Positions 35,491 through 46,499 of a stretch of 64,000 bases of DNA are shown here, in pieces. The DNA is taken from positions 248,001 to 312,000 of the forward strand of contig VTPC01090027.1 in NCBI GenBank assembly GCA_011009095.1. The letters are read 5' to 3'. This DNA is from Ignelater luminosus (taxonomy: Eukaryota > Arthropoda > Insecta > Coleoptera > Elateridae). Below the pieces are notes generated by a model, which ran no database searches, was not told the origin of the DNA, and worked only from the letters and a program-made list of their open reading frames with translations. Each line of letters opens with the position of its first letter. The first letter of the stretch is position 1. A program made the translations under genes and the position numbers.

Positions 35491-37182
35491 CTTATATTTT
35501 ATTTATATTATTTTTATTATTATTGATTCCGTTTATATTTTTTTAATTTAATTTAGAATTTCTAGATAATTATTTAATGAAAAATAATTGTTTATACGGA
35601 ACAACAAGAAATATCTACAAAGCTTATTGCAATATGCATGTAGTATTTCAAAACTGATCAACAAAGGGAGTTAGCAAAATTTCAAATGCTCTATTTTTTT
35701 TAAAAAGCATGATTTAAATGGAATAGAATGTAGAGGTAGTACTCCCGGTATAATTAGTTGGTAAATGCGTTCGATGACTTAGAAGCCGTGTCAGCATTGT
35801 GACATTGAACGACGACATTTGAAAAGGAATGAAACTGTTGATTAAGATATTTAGGTAATTAAAAATATGATTATAGAAACTTAGAAGTGAAGTAACCTTT
35901 AAGTTAAAATGCAGTTCCTAAAAACTGTATATAATTAGAAATAAGAAACTGGATTAAAATAAATTAATAACAATTATGCGTACGTACTTGGTATAACATA
36001 ATGATTATATAATATAAAATATAGATAAGTAAAAACATTTGTAATAAAGAATTTAAAAATTAACATTTAAAATAATTAATTTTTTTTAAAAACCTCAACA
36101 AGAAGTTTAAATGGAATATTGAACAGAACCTATTGATTGTAGGAATTGCTTAATATTGTTAAACGGAGATGTCTTAAAAAGCGATTGTGGAAAGGACAAT
36201 TAAGATCCACTTTAAAAATTCTGCTTGTTAACTGTAAAGGACTGAATCCTGAGATGATATAAAAATGTAAAAAAGGTAAATTCACTTAAGAATTACACAG
36301 TATATTACTTACATATAAACTGTTATTAATATTTGACCAATTCGTATATATTTAGCATGAAATTCACCAACTCCTTCAAAATACAGAGATACAAGCTTGA
36401 ACTAGATATTTGATTTATTCCGTTTTTGTGATGAATTTTTCCTAGATGTTGTTACAGAAGGAACAACATTTTGTGATCTTTGTACGATAACTTACGTCAA
36501 CACAAAATTACAATGATATTGGCCAATAGTCGTCTTAAACTTTAGAAAGATAGGGAAATAAATTAAATTGAGTGCCAATGATGGTAGATTAGTCCTTATA
36601 GTGAGAGCTCCTTCATAATGCATCTACTAAGATACTTTACTTATTACAAAGCTCGAGTGGAGCACATTATATGTTAGAATTCTTTTAGTATTTGCTTTAA
36701 TAAAATTTAGAATAATAAACGCAACAACAATTCATATACCCGTAACTGAATTAAGTTAATATAATATTAATATTCACGACCTTATAATTGTATTCTTTGA
36801 TTTGATTACAGGTTTTAAGGTTTCTTTTATAAGTAAAACAGATTTCTTTCGTTTATTATGTTTGTAAGCTCTTTCAGGAAGTATAAGAAATTATGATTAC
36901 AATATTGTTAGATTATTTTTAAAATAAAATTTCAAATTCTCTTAAATATCAAGAAGGATCCAGTTTCAAAAGACTTTAGATTATCTATTCAACTTGAACC
37001 TCCTTACTGTTTTGAGAAAATTAAGGACTACCTGTCGTATTCGAAATGAGAGTTTTACATCAAAGTAACCTTTGATTAACTCGACGTGTCCAAATAGTTT
37101 TTTACTTCATATAAAAGAGTTCAAGTAGGGCGTAACGCTTACTTAACATAATTCCCGCAACATTTCTACACTAAACATTTTA
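35491..37182. other. AT-rich non-coding, downstream of the CRAL-TRIO gene
   Basis: No gene or repeat recognised. It lies 3' of the CRAL-TRIO gene and presumably holds its 3' UTR near 37100-37182, although no canonical AATAAA was found close to the stop. Confidence 0.5.
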
Positions 37183-38313
37183 CTAGTCAATAACTAGTTT
37201 TCTAAATGATCCTTCTATATCAAAAAAATCCAAAGAGATTTCCGATGTTTTCAGTTTCGAGTCCATCTGGAACCACTCCGAATAACTTTCAATCCTTAGT
37301 TTTAGATCATCTGAGATTGTTAAAAAATTTAAGGATTATTTCTACCGATAAATTTATTACTTACTAGACAATTTAGCTAATGTTCCAGCATTTCCTCCGT
37401 ATTCTTCTGGTAATGAAGATTTCGGTATATGATCGTAAAACTTCTCAAGATGGTCCTTCGAATAAAGATGTATCTATAATTATAGTTTTTAGATATGTTT
37501 TGTAACTTTTTTAATAATTCAATAGTACCCTATTTCTCAGTTTTTCAGAAACGAAAAACTTGAAAATATTATTAATGGCACTTACAACTGAAGAAGCGTT
37601 TATATCATGTATGGCTTTCAATCTAGCAGCGTAAGTATTTTGTACAATATCTACGGCGTGTTTTACAACAGAAGGAGTTAGGTGTGCAACTAAATTGTAA
37701 GGTACCTGTACAAAATCAAAAATTAGTTCTTGCCCATTAATTACGGTGGCATCGTGATCTAGTTCCATTATATCTGCAATCATGGTTGTTATTTTAAGAA
37801 GCGTCATTGCTGAAAACTTTTCAAGGTCGACATATTTCAGTTGTATTAAAAGACGCGTTGGTTCAAGCTCATTCGATGCTGGTAATATCGATAAAATACT
37901 AAAACATTTGTTATAATATAATGATCACTTCCTTTATATTAATCTACGTTTCTCTACATACCGGCTTTTCAGAAACTCTTGAATTTCCGGTTGAAATGGA
38001 TCCCTGTTTTCGAAAATTTCTGGTGTGGTTATGCGCATTTTGCAATAGTTAGCATACTTTTGTTTGGCTTGTTGAAGGCTAATTTTAGAACCCCGAAGAT
38101 GATTTAAAAGCCATTGATCTTCTGTGATATTATAATAATAGATTTATTATTAGCTAAGAAGAACAAAGTATACTTACCCATTTTAATAGGCGAGAAAGGT
38201 TGCTTCGAAATCCATTCTTTAAAGTGATCCAGATCTTGTATCCGACTGGGTATTTCATTCAGCTCTTTTTCGGCTTTTTCTTGTAGTTTTTTGGATAGTG
38301 GTCTAAGTGCCAT
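37183..38313 (-). CDS. CRAL-TRIO (Sec14-like) lipid-transfer protein, 5 exons
   Basis: A complete spliced gene on the minus strand. Exons are 38178-38313, 37962-38121, 37529-37898, 37365-37473 and 37183-37310 (136, 160, 370, 109 and 128 bp, total 903), with GT-AG introns of 56, 63, 55 and 54 bp. The joined frame is uninterrupted: 300 residues from ATG 38313 to TAG 37183. The start MALRPLSKKLQEKAEKELNE, with a CRAL-TRIO N-terminal helical region to about residue 75 (DQWLLNHLRGSKISL), is typical of insect alpha-tocopherol transfer protein-like/clavesin-like proteins. The lipid-binding domain spans about 95-245 and closes with LPEEYGG (247-249 YGG); the C-terminus ends DIEGSFRKLVID. Length matches the family (about 300). 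Such soluble proteins carry small hydrophobic ligands (retinoids, tocopherol, phosphoinositides); the ligand here is unknown. The whole gene spans only 1.1 kb. A mariner copy lies ~370 bp upstream of the start. Confidence 0.93.
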
Positions 38314-38678
38314 AATTTCGCTTCACTTTCGGTCTTTCAAGCGCACAATAAATTACATAAAAGTATACTTTTAAAAGATTACTGTAGTAATTGTGTACGG
38401 TTGCTTGTAAGCATCTCTTTAGATAGGTATTAAAATATTGAAAAACATCTGATGGGAGAAAAACTAACCGTTGTTACCTATGCATTTTGTTACGTAATTA
38501 GGAGTAAACATGAAAAAAACTTGATTAGAAAACGGTTTTGAATGTTGTTTCAATAGCAGCTAGGTTTTTTTACTTATCTTTTTATAACAGCCACCAGTTG
38601 TACAAGGACTTCTTCCGTGCACGTCTGTGACGGTGATCCAGAGATGGCTAATTATAAAACCAAATTTTATTTTAATTA
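38314..38678. promoter_or_regulatory. Probable promoter region of the CRAL-TRIO gene
   Basis: This is the 365 bp between the start codon of the CRAL-TRIO gene (minus strand) and the mariner element. No clear TATA box or initiator could be assigned. The call rests on position only. Confidence 0.35.
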
Positions 38679-39932
38679 ACAAAGGGTTTTCCAATAAGAG
38701 GTGTTATTTTGAATAGCCCGCTATTTCGGTAGATGTCACTTTTGAAGCTATCATTTTTTGACATTTGACAAGTAGAAACTACGCCATTAATAAATATGGA
38801 ACGATACACGCTTCAACAACGCATTGAAATTATTAAAATTCACTATAAAAATGGTGAAAATTTGGCAGAGACGGTTCGTAAAACTCGAACATTTTTGGGT
38901 CACCGTGAAGCACCTTGTCGGACCGCAATACAGATATTGGTGAAAAAATTCGATCTCTTGGGACAAGTTAGTGATGTGAAGAATAAAACCCGCGCACGTC
39001 GCTCAAGAACAGCCGAGAATATTGCTGTTGTAGCCGAAAGTGTTAAAGAAAACCCAGGTTTGTCCATTCCTCGTCGTTCTTTGGAATTAGCCATTCCACA
39101 AACGTCATTACACCGTATTTTGCATAAAGATTTGGGTCTTAAGGCTTATAAAGTCCAGTTAACACAAGAACTCAAGCCGGCCGATCATCAACAACGTCGT
39201 GTCTTTGCTGATTGGGTCGTTGAAATGCATGAAAATGATCCAGAATTCCATCGAAAAATCATCTTGAGTGATGAGGCCCATTTCCACCTCGGTGGCTTCG
39301 TCAACAAGCAAAATTGTAGGTGTGACTGTTTGGTGCGGTTTATGGTCCGGCGGAGTCATTGGACCTTACTTTTTCGAAAACGAGGCTGGAGCAACAGTTA
39401 CGGTGACTGGATTGCGCTATCGAGAGATGATTAACGATTTTTTATGGCCGGAATTGGATGGTATTGATCTGGACAACGTTTACTTTCAACAAGACGGCGC
39501 TACGTGCCACACAAGCAACGAAACCATTGATCTTTTACGGAAAAAGTTTCCGGACCGTGTTATCTCTCGAAGAGGTGATCACAATTGGCCACCGAGATCT
39601 TGTGATTTAACACCTTGCGACTTCTTTCTTTGGGGCCACGTGAAAGAGAAGGTCTACGCCAACAGCCCAGCGTCGATTCAAGACCTCAAAGATGGAATTC
39701 GTGAGGCTATCGAGGACATAGGGCAGCCACTTTGCGATTTGGTTATGGAAAATTTCATGAAAAGGATATTGTCCTGTAAGCGTGGTCGTGGTGGTCATTT
39801 GCCTGATGTTATTTTCCACTATTAACGGCATACCTTCCTCTTTATAATGAAATAAACATCCGATCATTTATATTAAAAATTGGCACTTTTCTTTAAATAT
39901 CAAAATAACACCTCTTATTGGAAAACCCTTTA
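38679..39932 (+). mobile_element. mariner-family transposon (D41D, rosa-like), ~1.25 kb
   Basis: The inverted repeats are perfect over 32 bp (38681-38712 and 39900-39931) and begin AAAGGGTTTTCCAATAAGAG. TA dinucleotides lie next to both ends (38677-38678 and 39933-39934), the normal mariner target. The transposase ORF runs between the repeats on the plus strand. Length, TIR size and a DD41D catalytic spacing fit the rosa-type group of the Tc1/mariner superfamily. Perfect TIRs suggest a fairly recent insertion, although the transposase is broken. Confidence 0.92.
38796..39825 (+). pseudogene. mariner transposase, broken by a deletion/frameshift
   Basis: The first half (ATG 38796) has an N-terminal helix-turn-helix region (MERYTLQQRIEIIKIHYKNG, about residues 1-60) and a second DNA-binding part to about 130. 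It reaches the first catalytic Asp in ILSDEAHFHLGG. Shortly after NKQN (about 39315) the frame shifts: the other frame carries VTVWCGLWSGGVIGPYFF, QQDGATCHTS (second Asp) and CDLTPCDFFLWGH (third Asp). There are 41 residues between the second and third Asp. Compared with the family, the residues normally lying between NKQN and VTVWC are missing, so a small deletion (roughly 15-20 codons) removed them and shifted the frame. All three catalytic Asp survive, but no full protein can be made. Confidence 0.9.
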
Positions 39933-41049
39933 TAATGTTTCATTAATTAGAACCGTTTTAATGTGGTCAAGGAACTTAAGATTTCCAACAATCTGCTAGT
40001 AAATTTTTATGTACACATGCACCGGTGTAGATATCTTCCTACAAATACGTGTTTTAAAATTTTGAATAGCACTTAGTCGTTTTATGTCTAGCTAAATAAT
40101 ATTATCGACACGAATGAAAAACAATATAACCTCAGACTAGATTTCAGACCAAATAGTATTACTTTTTCTGGTATGCATTTCTCTTCAAGTAACTACAGAA
40201 AACAAACAATTAATTTCAATTTAAGCATAGTCAATATTATACATCTCTGTAATGTACATCGCTCATGCCAAAGAATGCGAAGGTGTCCGCTATATGGTGT
40301 CCGTCGAGAGAGTTTTCATTGTATAAAGAACACTGCGATTTACCCCTTCAGCCAAAGTTAGTGATTACCTACCCGTCATGTTTTCACATTTTTTATTAGT
40401 ACAAGGTAGGTATTGAGAATAGCAAAATGCTGGACTTTACCTTCCGCTTTTTGTGTCATTTAATTACACGTTAATATTGTTTTGGTGTCAACATGCTTAA
40501 GATTTTAATTAGGTTTTTATACATTTTACCTCATATAAAATAAAAACTTGTGCAGTTATGTTTTACTGTATCCGCGTCACTCGTTTTTACATAGTGATCG
40601 GATAGAATTAGATTTAAATAAATTATATTTTTCAGCATGTGTTGAATAGATAAATAAATCTTTATATATCTTAGAAGAAGAAGTTATACACAACGATAAT
40701 TTCTTTGTTTTAAAATGATCTGCAACTATGCAAAGAGCTTTATAAAAGCTTGACATATCGTCTTTTTGATTTTTAAAATAAATAGAATATACTATATAAA
40801 TTGATATTTTATTTAATTCTCCAAAGGTTACTGCGTGTTTTAGAGTCAAAAACAAATAAAAATGTCAGACCACCTTTACCTTTTAGTACAGTAAAATTAA
40901 ATTAAAAACCGCCCAAACCCGGGAAACCAAAAAAAAAAGGTTTGAGTATCCTAAATTGTTAGTTGCCCTCAGCTCTAAATGTGATAAAAAGTCTCTGAAG
41001 CCAGAGCGTCGGGTTTGGTGAAGGGGAGGGGGAAAGGGATCCAAAGATT
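39933..41049. other. Non-coding stretch
   Basis: No gene recognised. Frames at 40173-40361 and 40577-40855 have no motifs. A GC-richer patch with a G-run lies at 40990-41040, just before the inverted-repeat region. Confidence 0.5.
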
Positions 41050-41147
41050 GTGTTTTCTCAGTTTTTTGCTAATATCTCGAAAACTATTTAATCTAGAGCC
41101 ACAGAAAAGTTCAGACGCATTTTTTTGCTACACTCAATAGTTCAGGA
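41050..41147 (+). repeat. Outer inverted repeat, left copy
   Basis: 98 bp that match, in reverse complement, 46283-46423. The wording TTTTTTGCTAATATCTCGAA, then a TTTAATCTAGAGC block, then CAGACGCATTTTTTTGC and ACTCAATAGTTCAGGA is shared at high identity by eye. The right copy carries an extra ~40-bp block in the middle. The pair encloses the whole 41-46.4 kb composite region. Confidence 0.8.
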
Positions 41148-43471
41148 TATATTACAGTCCAACGGCACCGTCAAAAAGGGGTCTCTCGGGTTAAATCAGG
41201 TAGAAGGTTGTAACGGGGAAATGCCCAAAAGTATGCACGAGTCCCGTCAAGACCAATGGCTGATGTTAAATCCCGTAGCTCATGCCGCAGATGGGGTGGA
41301 TTCTTAAATGAACTTACCTAAGCGCACACAAAGAAAAGCTCACCGATTTCCAAAACTCTTACTAAACTGATAGATGTTCACAAAAGAGAGCGTCAGCAGT
41401 CGTAGATTGAAGGGTTCTGATGGTCGGTCACGCGACTACTCGTGAATCCGACACCCTGTATATAGGTTTCGTGCGAAACCTCACCCTGTGTGTAACTTAC
41501 CTCGTGGAAGCTTTATTAAAATTCACTCTAACGTTTCACAATCGAGACTCAACACAGAATAAAAACTATATACACACGTGATTTATCTTAAATAATTTTG
41601 CCGAGGAAGTCCTCTGAAGGCTTCCTTCTTTTAAAATAATCAAAAAGAAATACAAATTAGAATTAACTTTTCTCTTGAACAAAGGTATGTAAACTTTAAG
41701 TGAAATTTAGAATAAGCACCACCGTGCTTTTTAATAGCTAAAGGAACAAAAAAACAAAATTAACGCTGCTTCCTCTGGACCAGGGATCCACTTACAAAAA
41801 AAACAAAATACAAATAATAGACCTTTCTTGCATTTATTAATAAACAATAGTAATAAAAAAATAAATTAAACACACAAACAAGAATATAAAAATAACACTA
41901 CAAAAGAATGTCAATAAATAGTGTGAATTGATTTCTTTACTGGAGAACAAAGTTGATAAAATAATGAGAAAATAAAAATAAAAACAAGTTATTACCATAA
42001 ACAAAAAGAAATGATTCTGTTGCGTTAAAATTTCAAAATATGAAACAAAAGATCAAAATTCAAGTATTAAATTAATTTAACCAAGATAATCTTGACAATA
42101 AATTTCTAAGTAGCAACAAATGAACTTTATATCTAATAACAAAGAAACGGTAGCCAAAAGTTGTTAATTATGTTGCAACAATTCAACAAACACCAGCTAA
42201 AATTACCTGGGAACGTTCCTGTTACAAATTAGTTAAAAATATTGATCATAAACATAATAATTTTATAAGAGAATGAGAAGTTAATCTTGTCTAAGCAAAG
42301 TTTTTGTACGAAATGTTTCGCAAATTCAAAGTTCTCCTAGTCTTTCACCAAGTGAAACAACCATTAAAAATTCAAATAACAAAACAAAATAGGTCTTTCT
42401 TACGTATAAATGAAATCTTTCTTCCAGATGGTATGTGCAGGTCTCTGATTCCCAACGACAGCAGCCCATCCAGATGATATATGGCGCAAAATTTCACAAT
42501 CGTCGGGTCTCACCAATGTTCAAGAAAACTTAGGTTCCAAGGAACAATCACTTTCATTAACGTTAAACAAGAAACACAAGAACAAAATCCAAGTGTTTAT
42601 ACACAAACTTTAAAACTGAAACCACTTTGAGTCTTAAATGCTCTTTGATTTATTTAATCTAGAGCTTCCAAGGTGTAATACACACAGTTCGATTCTTCAC
42701 GGGGCGGGCAGTTTCTGTTCTCAACAGACCATTAAACGTTTCACCAAAGCGACCAAAATTGTTGCGTTTCTACCCTCTACAAGTTTTATTTCTTGGCAAA
42801 TACCAGCGTAACTTTAGATGAAGCTGAACCTCTTCCCACAATAACAACTATTCGAAGTATCACTTTTTGGTAAACAAACCGATTTTCTTCCGTGAATAAC
42901 ACGACAAAGACCCAACGAAACCCGGATTTTTCGAGTCCGATCTATCTTTCTTATACTAAGAGAATCGCTTAACTTGAATTAGGTTTGTAACCATTTAAGG
43001 GTTTGTAGAGGCAACGCCGAAAAAAAATATGCCCCCACATCGATTCGAGTACGCAGCTACCAACATAATCCCTAGTCTCTCTGCGTCTCCTGTCACGCAG
43101 CTTGCGCTTACCGGAGTGGGGTTGGGAAGCCAGATGCACGACCTAACAGGTCAAAATGCTAGTAAATTCCACTCCTTAGATTTTCAGCTTGAACCTGACT
43201 TAACAAAGACCGTGTGACTCCAGCATTCGCGACTAAGATTCCAGGAACCTTTTATTTACGCCTGAATCTTGATATTTGAAAAATCACAAAAGGCACGTCC
43301 GCTGGAGCCCAGAAGTCGAGACCACGAAGTTATTAATTCTTTAAAATAAAATTTTAACAAACATCCGTTCATAGAATGAAATAATTTAAATATTACGCGT
43401 CAGAAAAACAAATATCTGAACGAAATTGAAAGACAGGGGCGGATTTAGTGCGAATTTTAAAATAACATTAC
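41148..43471. other. Non-coding interior of the composite region
   Basis: No gene recognised. 41192-41212 contains CAGGTAGAAGGTT, the reverse complement of a word at 44822-44834 beside the inner repeat. 42400-43330 is GC-richer, with an LTR-like look (CAACAATTTTGGTCGC in reverse complement near 42750), but no second LTR, primer site or pol fragment could be found. The 62-codon frame at 43029-43217 has no motif. Confidence 0.4.
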
Positions 43472-43721
43472 AAGGTTTTATTTTTTATCTTGTATATATT
43501 GTTAGTAGAAGGGAGAATATAAGTTTTCGACCTTCGTAGCCCTCGGAAGAACTTTCTGTGGCCCAAAAAACTCAAGATTTTTGGACTTTTTTCTGTTCAC
43601 TCCTAGCGAGAAATAGTCTACTATCACTTTGAAAGATGACAAAATTTCCGACACCTCTAGTAGGAGGAAGTTCTTTCTAATTTCAGTACCAAGCGAGCCA
43701 CGGTTCGTCAAAGTTCGGCAT
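43472..43721 (-). repeat. Inner inverted repeat, left copy
   Basis: ~250 bp. Read on the minus strand it matches the plus strand of 44552-44827. Shared blocks in order are TGCCGAACTTTG, GAAATTAGAAA, GTCGG.AATTTTGTCATCTT, AGTAGACTATTTCT, TAGGAGTGA, GCCACAGAAAGT, CCGAGGGCTACG and CTACTAACAATATATACA. The two copies flank the minus-strand PIN/CXC gene relic. Confidence 0.85.
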
Positions 43722-43806
43722 AATTGTTCAGTAAAAAAAGTTGTATTTACAAAGAAAGAACGAACACTTACAAATGTACAGTGGTATTTCATATTATTTT
43801 AATAGA

Positions 43807-44528
43807 TCAATCATATTTCTTGCGTTTGGATGGTCCTGGTTCATCAATAATGTCCACCATCAACTGCTTGCTGTTTTCTTCATCCCTTGACTCAGCTTCA
43901 TCTTGTTCGAGCCCACTGAACGTTTCGTCATCATCTTCAACTTGCACCTCAGGCACATTGTCACATGAGAGGCTACAGCAGTGTTTAGATGCAGATGAGC
44001 AATGCAAACCTGACTTTCTGCAGCTGCATGCTTCACTGTAGCGTTTCTTATAGGGACAAGAAACGACTTTCAGCAGTGATTTCGGTGCTGTGTCTTTAAT
44101 CATCATAAATGGAATAAGACCGGATGAGCCTTTCTTCCATCCTCATTCTAGTGGGTTTGTTTCTTAACCAACCATGTTTGAACCTCGTAATAAGTCCGCA
44201 GTGAATGAAACCTTGCTAGATCTGCTATAAGTGGCAGTCGTGCTAGATTAAAACCAGTTCTTGCGGCCGATTTGACAAACAAATGGTATATCAGATTGTC
44301 CAGTGGCTCACTGCTCTGTTTTTGACTGTACAGTGCCAGGATGAGCTGTTGACCTGCCTTCACTGTCCAATCTGGAGAGGAGTAGGGTTCTGAGAATTTC
44401 TTTGCTTCTACTTTCAGATGCGGGTATTGTTCATTGAGAGAACATAATTTTGATTTTCCGCGGCCAAACACTGGAGTTATATCACATCCTGTAAATGCAC
44501 AAATGAATGAATGAAAGGTAAAACCCAA
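43807..44528 (-). pseudogene. PIN-like/CXC multicopy gene, C-terminal half (copy A)
   Basis: Minus-strand frames 44528-44148 and 44106-43807 together give the C-terminal half of a gene family that is multicopy in many arthropods. The pieces are FICAFTGCDITPVFGRGKSK, then LPLIADLARFHSLRTYYEVQTWL, then after a shift a cysteine cluster (ACSCRKSGLHCSS, then CCSLSCDNVPEV) and an acidic tail ending in a basic PGPSKRKKYD. The N-terminal PIN-like part is missing: the copy starts abruptly next to the inner repeat at 44530. In the family the N-terminal half resembles PIN/FEN nucleases and the Cys cluster resembles CXC DNA-binding motifs. The biological role is not established. Broken by truncation and at least one frameshift. 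Confidence 0.75.
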
Positions 44529-44551
44529 CTTTTAGAAAAAATGGGAAATTT

Positions 44552-44827
44552 TGCCGAACTTTGAACGACTTTGACGCTCGCTTGTTATTGAGATTAGAAA
44601 AAACGTTTTCCTACAAAAGTTGTCGGGAATTTTGTCATCTTTCGAAGTGATAATAGACTATTTCTTGTTAGGAGTGACCAGATAAGAATTACAGCCGGAA
44701 AACTGAAACAAGTCTGGAAATTTTGAGGTTTTTTAGCCACAGAAAGTCCTCCCGAGGGCTACGGAGATCGAAAACTTACATTATTTCTTCTACTAACAAT
44801 ATATACAGGATAAAAAAATAGAACCTT
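44552..44827 (+). repeat. Inner inverted repeat, right copy
   Basis: The partner of 43472-43721 (see there), ~276 bp. It separates copy A (minus strand) from copy B (plus strand), so the two gene relics diverge from it. Confidence 0.85.
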
Positions 44828-44879
44828 CTACCTGATTTAATTCCAGGTAAAAGTACCCTGTTACTAGACTAATAGACGT

Positions 44880-46064
44880 TCCGATTGATTTGCAAACAAT
44901 ACTGTGACTATGTGTCCTCCCAATACGGCAAAGCTGTTGTCGTGTTTGATGGCTGCAGAGGACAACTAAATACTAAAGATGCGGAACATTTGCGAAAGTG
45001 TCGCTCATCTGTCAATGTAGATGTAAAAGTAGAAGACCACATTCAAATCATCTTTGGGCAGAGCGAGTTCCTTGCAAATCCAAAAAGTAAGAAACCGTTA
45101 ATAGCCCTCCTGACAGTTCACTTAGAAGAAAGAGGATGTAAGATGCTTCAAGACCCTGGGGACGCAGCTACTCTGATTGTTCAAACAGCAATCCCAGAAG
45201 CTCAAAAAGATTGGAGGTGAGAGTGGTAGGTGATGACACTGACCTATTGGTCAAGTTAATTACTCTTGATTCCCCCAACTGCAGCTTGAAGATGATTGTG
45301 CCTGGCAAAGGCAACCAATCAAGTAAAACTTATAATATTCAGGGAATGCAGAATAAAATAGGGGACATAAAATCTGTTTTATTGTCTATTTATGCCTTTA
45401 CAGACTGCGATTCCGTGTCCTGAGTATATAGAAAAGGGAAAAAAGCCCCATTTAGAAAAGTTCAAGGTAATGGGAAACTAAGACAACAATTACTGATTTT
45501 CAACAACCCCAGATGATATTGCTGATGTTCATAATGGTTTTTTCCTGTCTATATGCGGATTAAAAAAAAAAACGCAAAACTTGGATGTTCTACGTCACCA
45601 GATGTACTTAACGACTGTTGCAAATCAACCGGTGCAAAGAGAGTTTAAGTTGGCTACTCTACCCCCAACAAAAGCAGCAACAAGAAAACATTCACTGAGA
45701 GTGTATCATGAAGTGCAAAAGTGGCATGGTTGCAAGAAATACCCCCTGCAATGGGGATGGAAGAAGGTCGGTGGGCATCTGCTACCAAAAACAACGTCTT
45801 TTATTGATGCCCCAGAACACTTGCTATACATCATCTCTTGTTCATGCTCAGGTAACTGTCTGAACAATTGTGAGTGACGAAGAAGTGGACTTCAATGCAC
45901 AACCATGTGCACCAACTGCGCTTAATACGGGTGCAGGGATACAGAGGTGGTTTATTGACTGTAATGAAGAAGAGGATTTAGTGCTACCACATGAAGAAGA
46001 CGAGCAAGAACCTTCTCTGATAATAGATCTGGATAGTGATGAGAGTGACGATGAAGAGAAGTGA
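44880..46064 (+). pseudogene. PIN-like/CXC multicopy gene, nearly full (copy B)
   Basis: The plus strand starts mid-protein at ICKQYCDYVSSQYGKAVVVF (44888), containing the VVFDG block. It continues through SEFLANPKSKK, GDAATLIVQTAI, then after a frameshift near 45215 VVGDDTDLLVKLITL, a PIN-like acidic patch (D-D-T-D). Next come KTYNIQG, IYAFTDCDSVS (family FTGCD), a stop, a degraded stretch, then LATLPPTKAATRKHSLRVYH, KYPLQWGWKK and the cysteine cluster SCSCSGNCLNNCE near 45840, where a TGA replaces a Cys codon. It ends in an acidic tail (DLDSDESDDEEK). Copies A and B overlap only in the C-terminal half and are diverged. AATAAA polyadenylation-like words follow at 46145-46155. Dead copy, unknown function. 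Confidence 0.8.
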
Positions 46065-46282
46065 CAATAATATTTGTACTAACTTTAAATAATTGTAAAT
46101 ATTAGTTTTACATAAATTATTGTATATTATGTTTATTAAAGAACAATAAATAAACAAAGATTTCTTTTGTTTTTCTTTCATTTATTTCACCTTCGTTTAC
46201 TATTTAATATCATTTTAATTTAGGGTAATTTGACAACTTTCTTCAATTCGCGACGAAAGAATAAATTTTATTCCTCTATGTT

Positions 46283-46423
46283 TCCTGAACTATTGAGTAT
46301 AGCAAAAAAAATGCATCTGACCTTTTCTGTAGAAAACTTTAGTTCTTTCATTGTTTATAGAGTAAGGTAAGCTCTAAATTGAATAGTTTCCGAGATATTT
46401 TGCAAAAAACTAAGAAAACACAA
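46283..46423 (-). repeat. Outer inverted repeat, right copy
   Basis: The partner of 41050-41147 in opposite orientation. The ends of the pair would define a ~5.4-kb unit (41050-46423), if they are true transposon ends. No flanking target duplication could be identified. Confidence 0.8.
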
Positions 46424-46499
46424 GTTTCTCACAATTGTCGATCCATTTTCGTGTTGTAGAGCCTTTTCATTTTACTTTACTAAAAATATTAAGAGTAAG

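Noticed and set aside
38900-39867. Minus-strand ORFs in the mariner element
   Set aside because: Shadows of the transposase reading frame.
43029-43217. 62-codon plus-strand ORF
   Set aside because: No motif; lies in GC-richer non-coding sequence inside the composite region.
42400-43330. LTR retrotransposon with LTR-like ends and a primer-site-like word
   Set aside because: No second LTR, no tRNA-complementary site that can be confirmed, and no gag or pol fragment.
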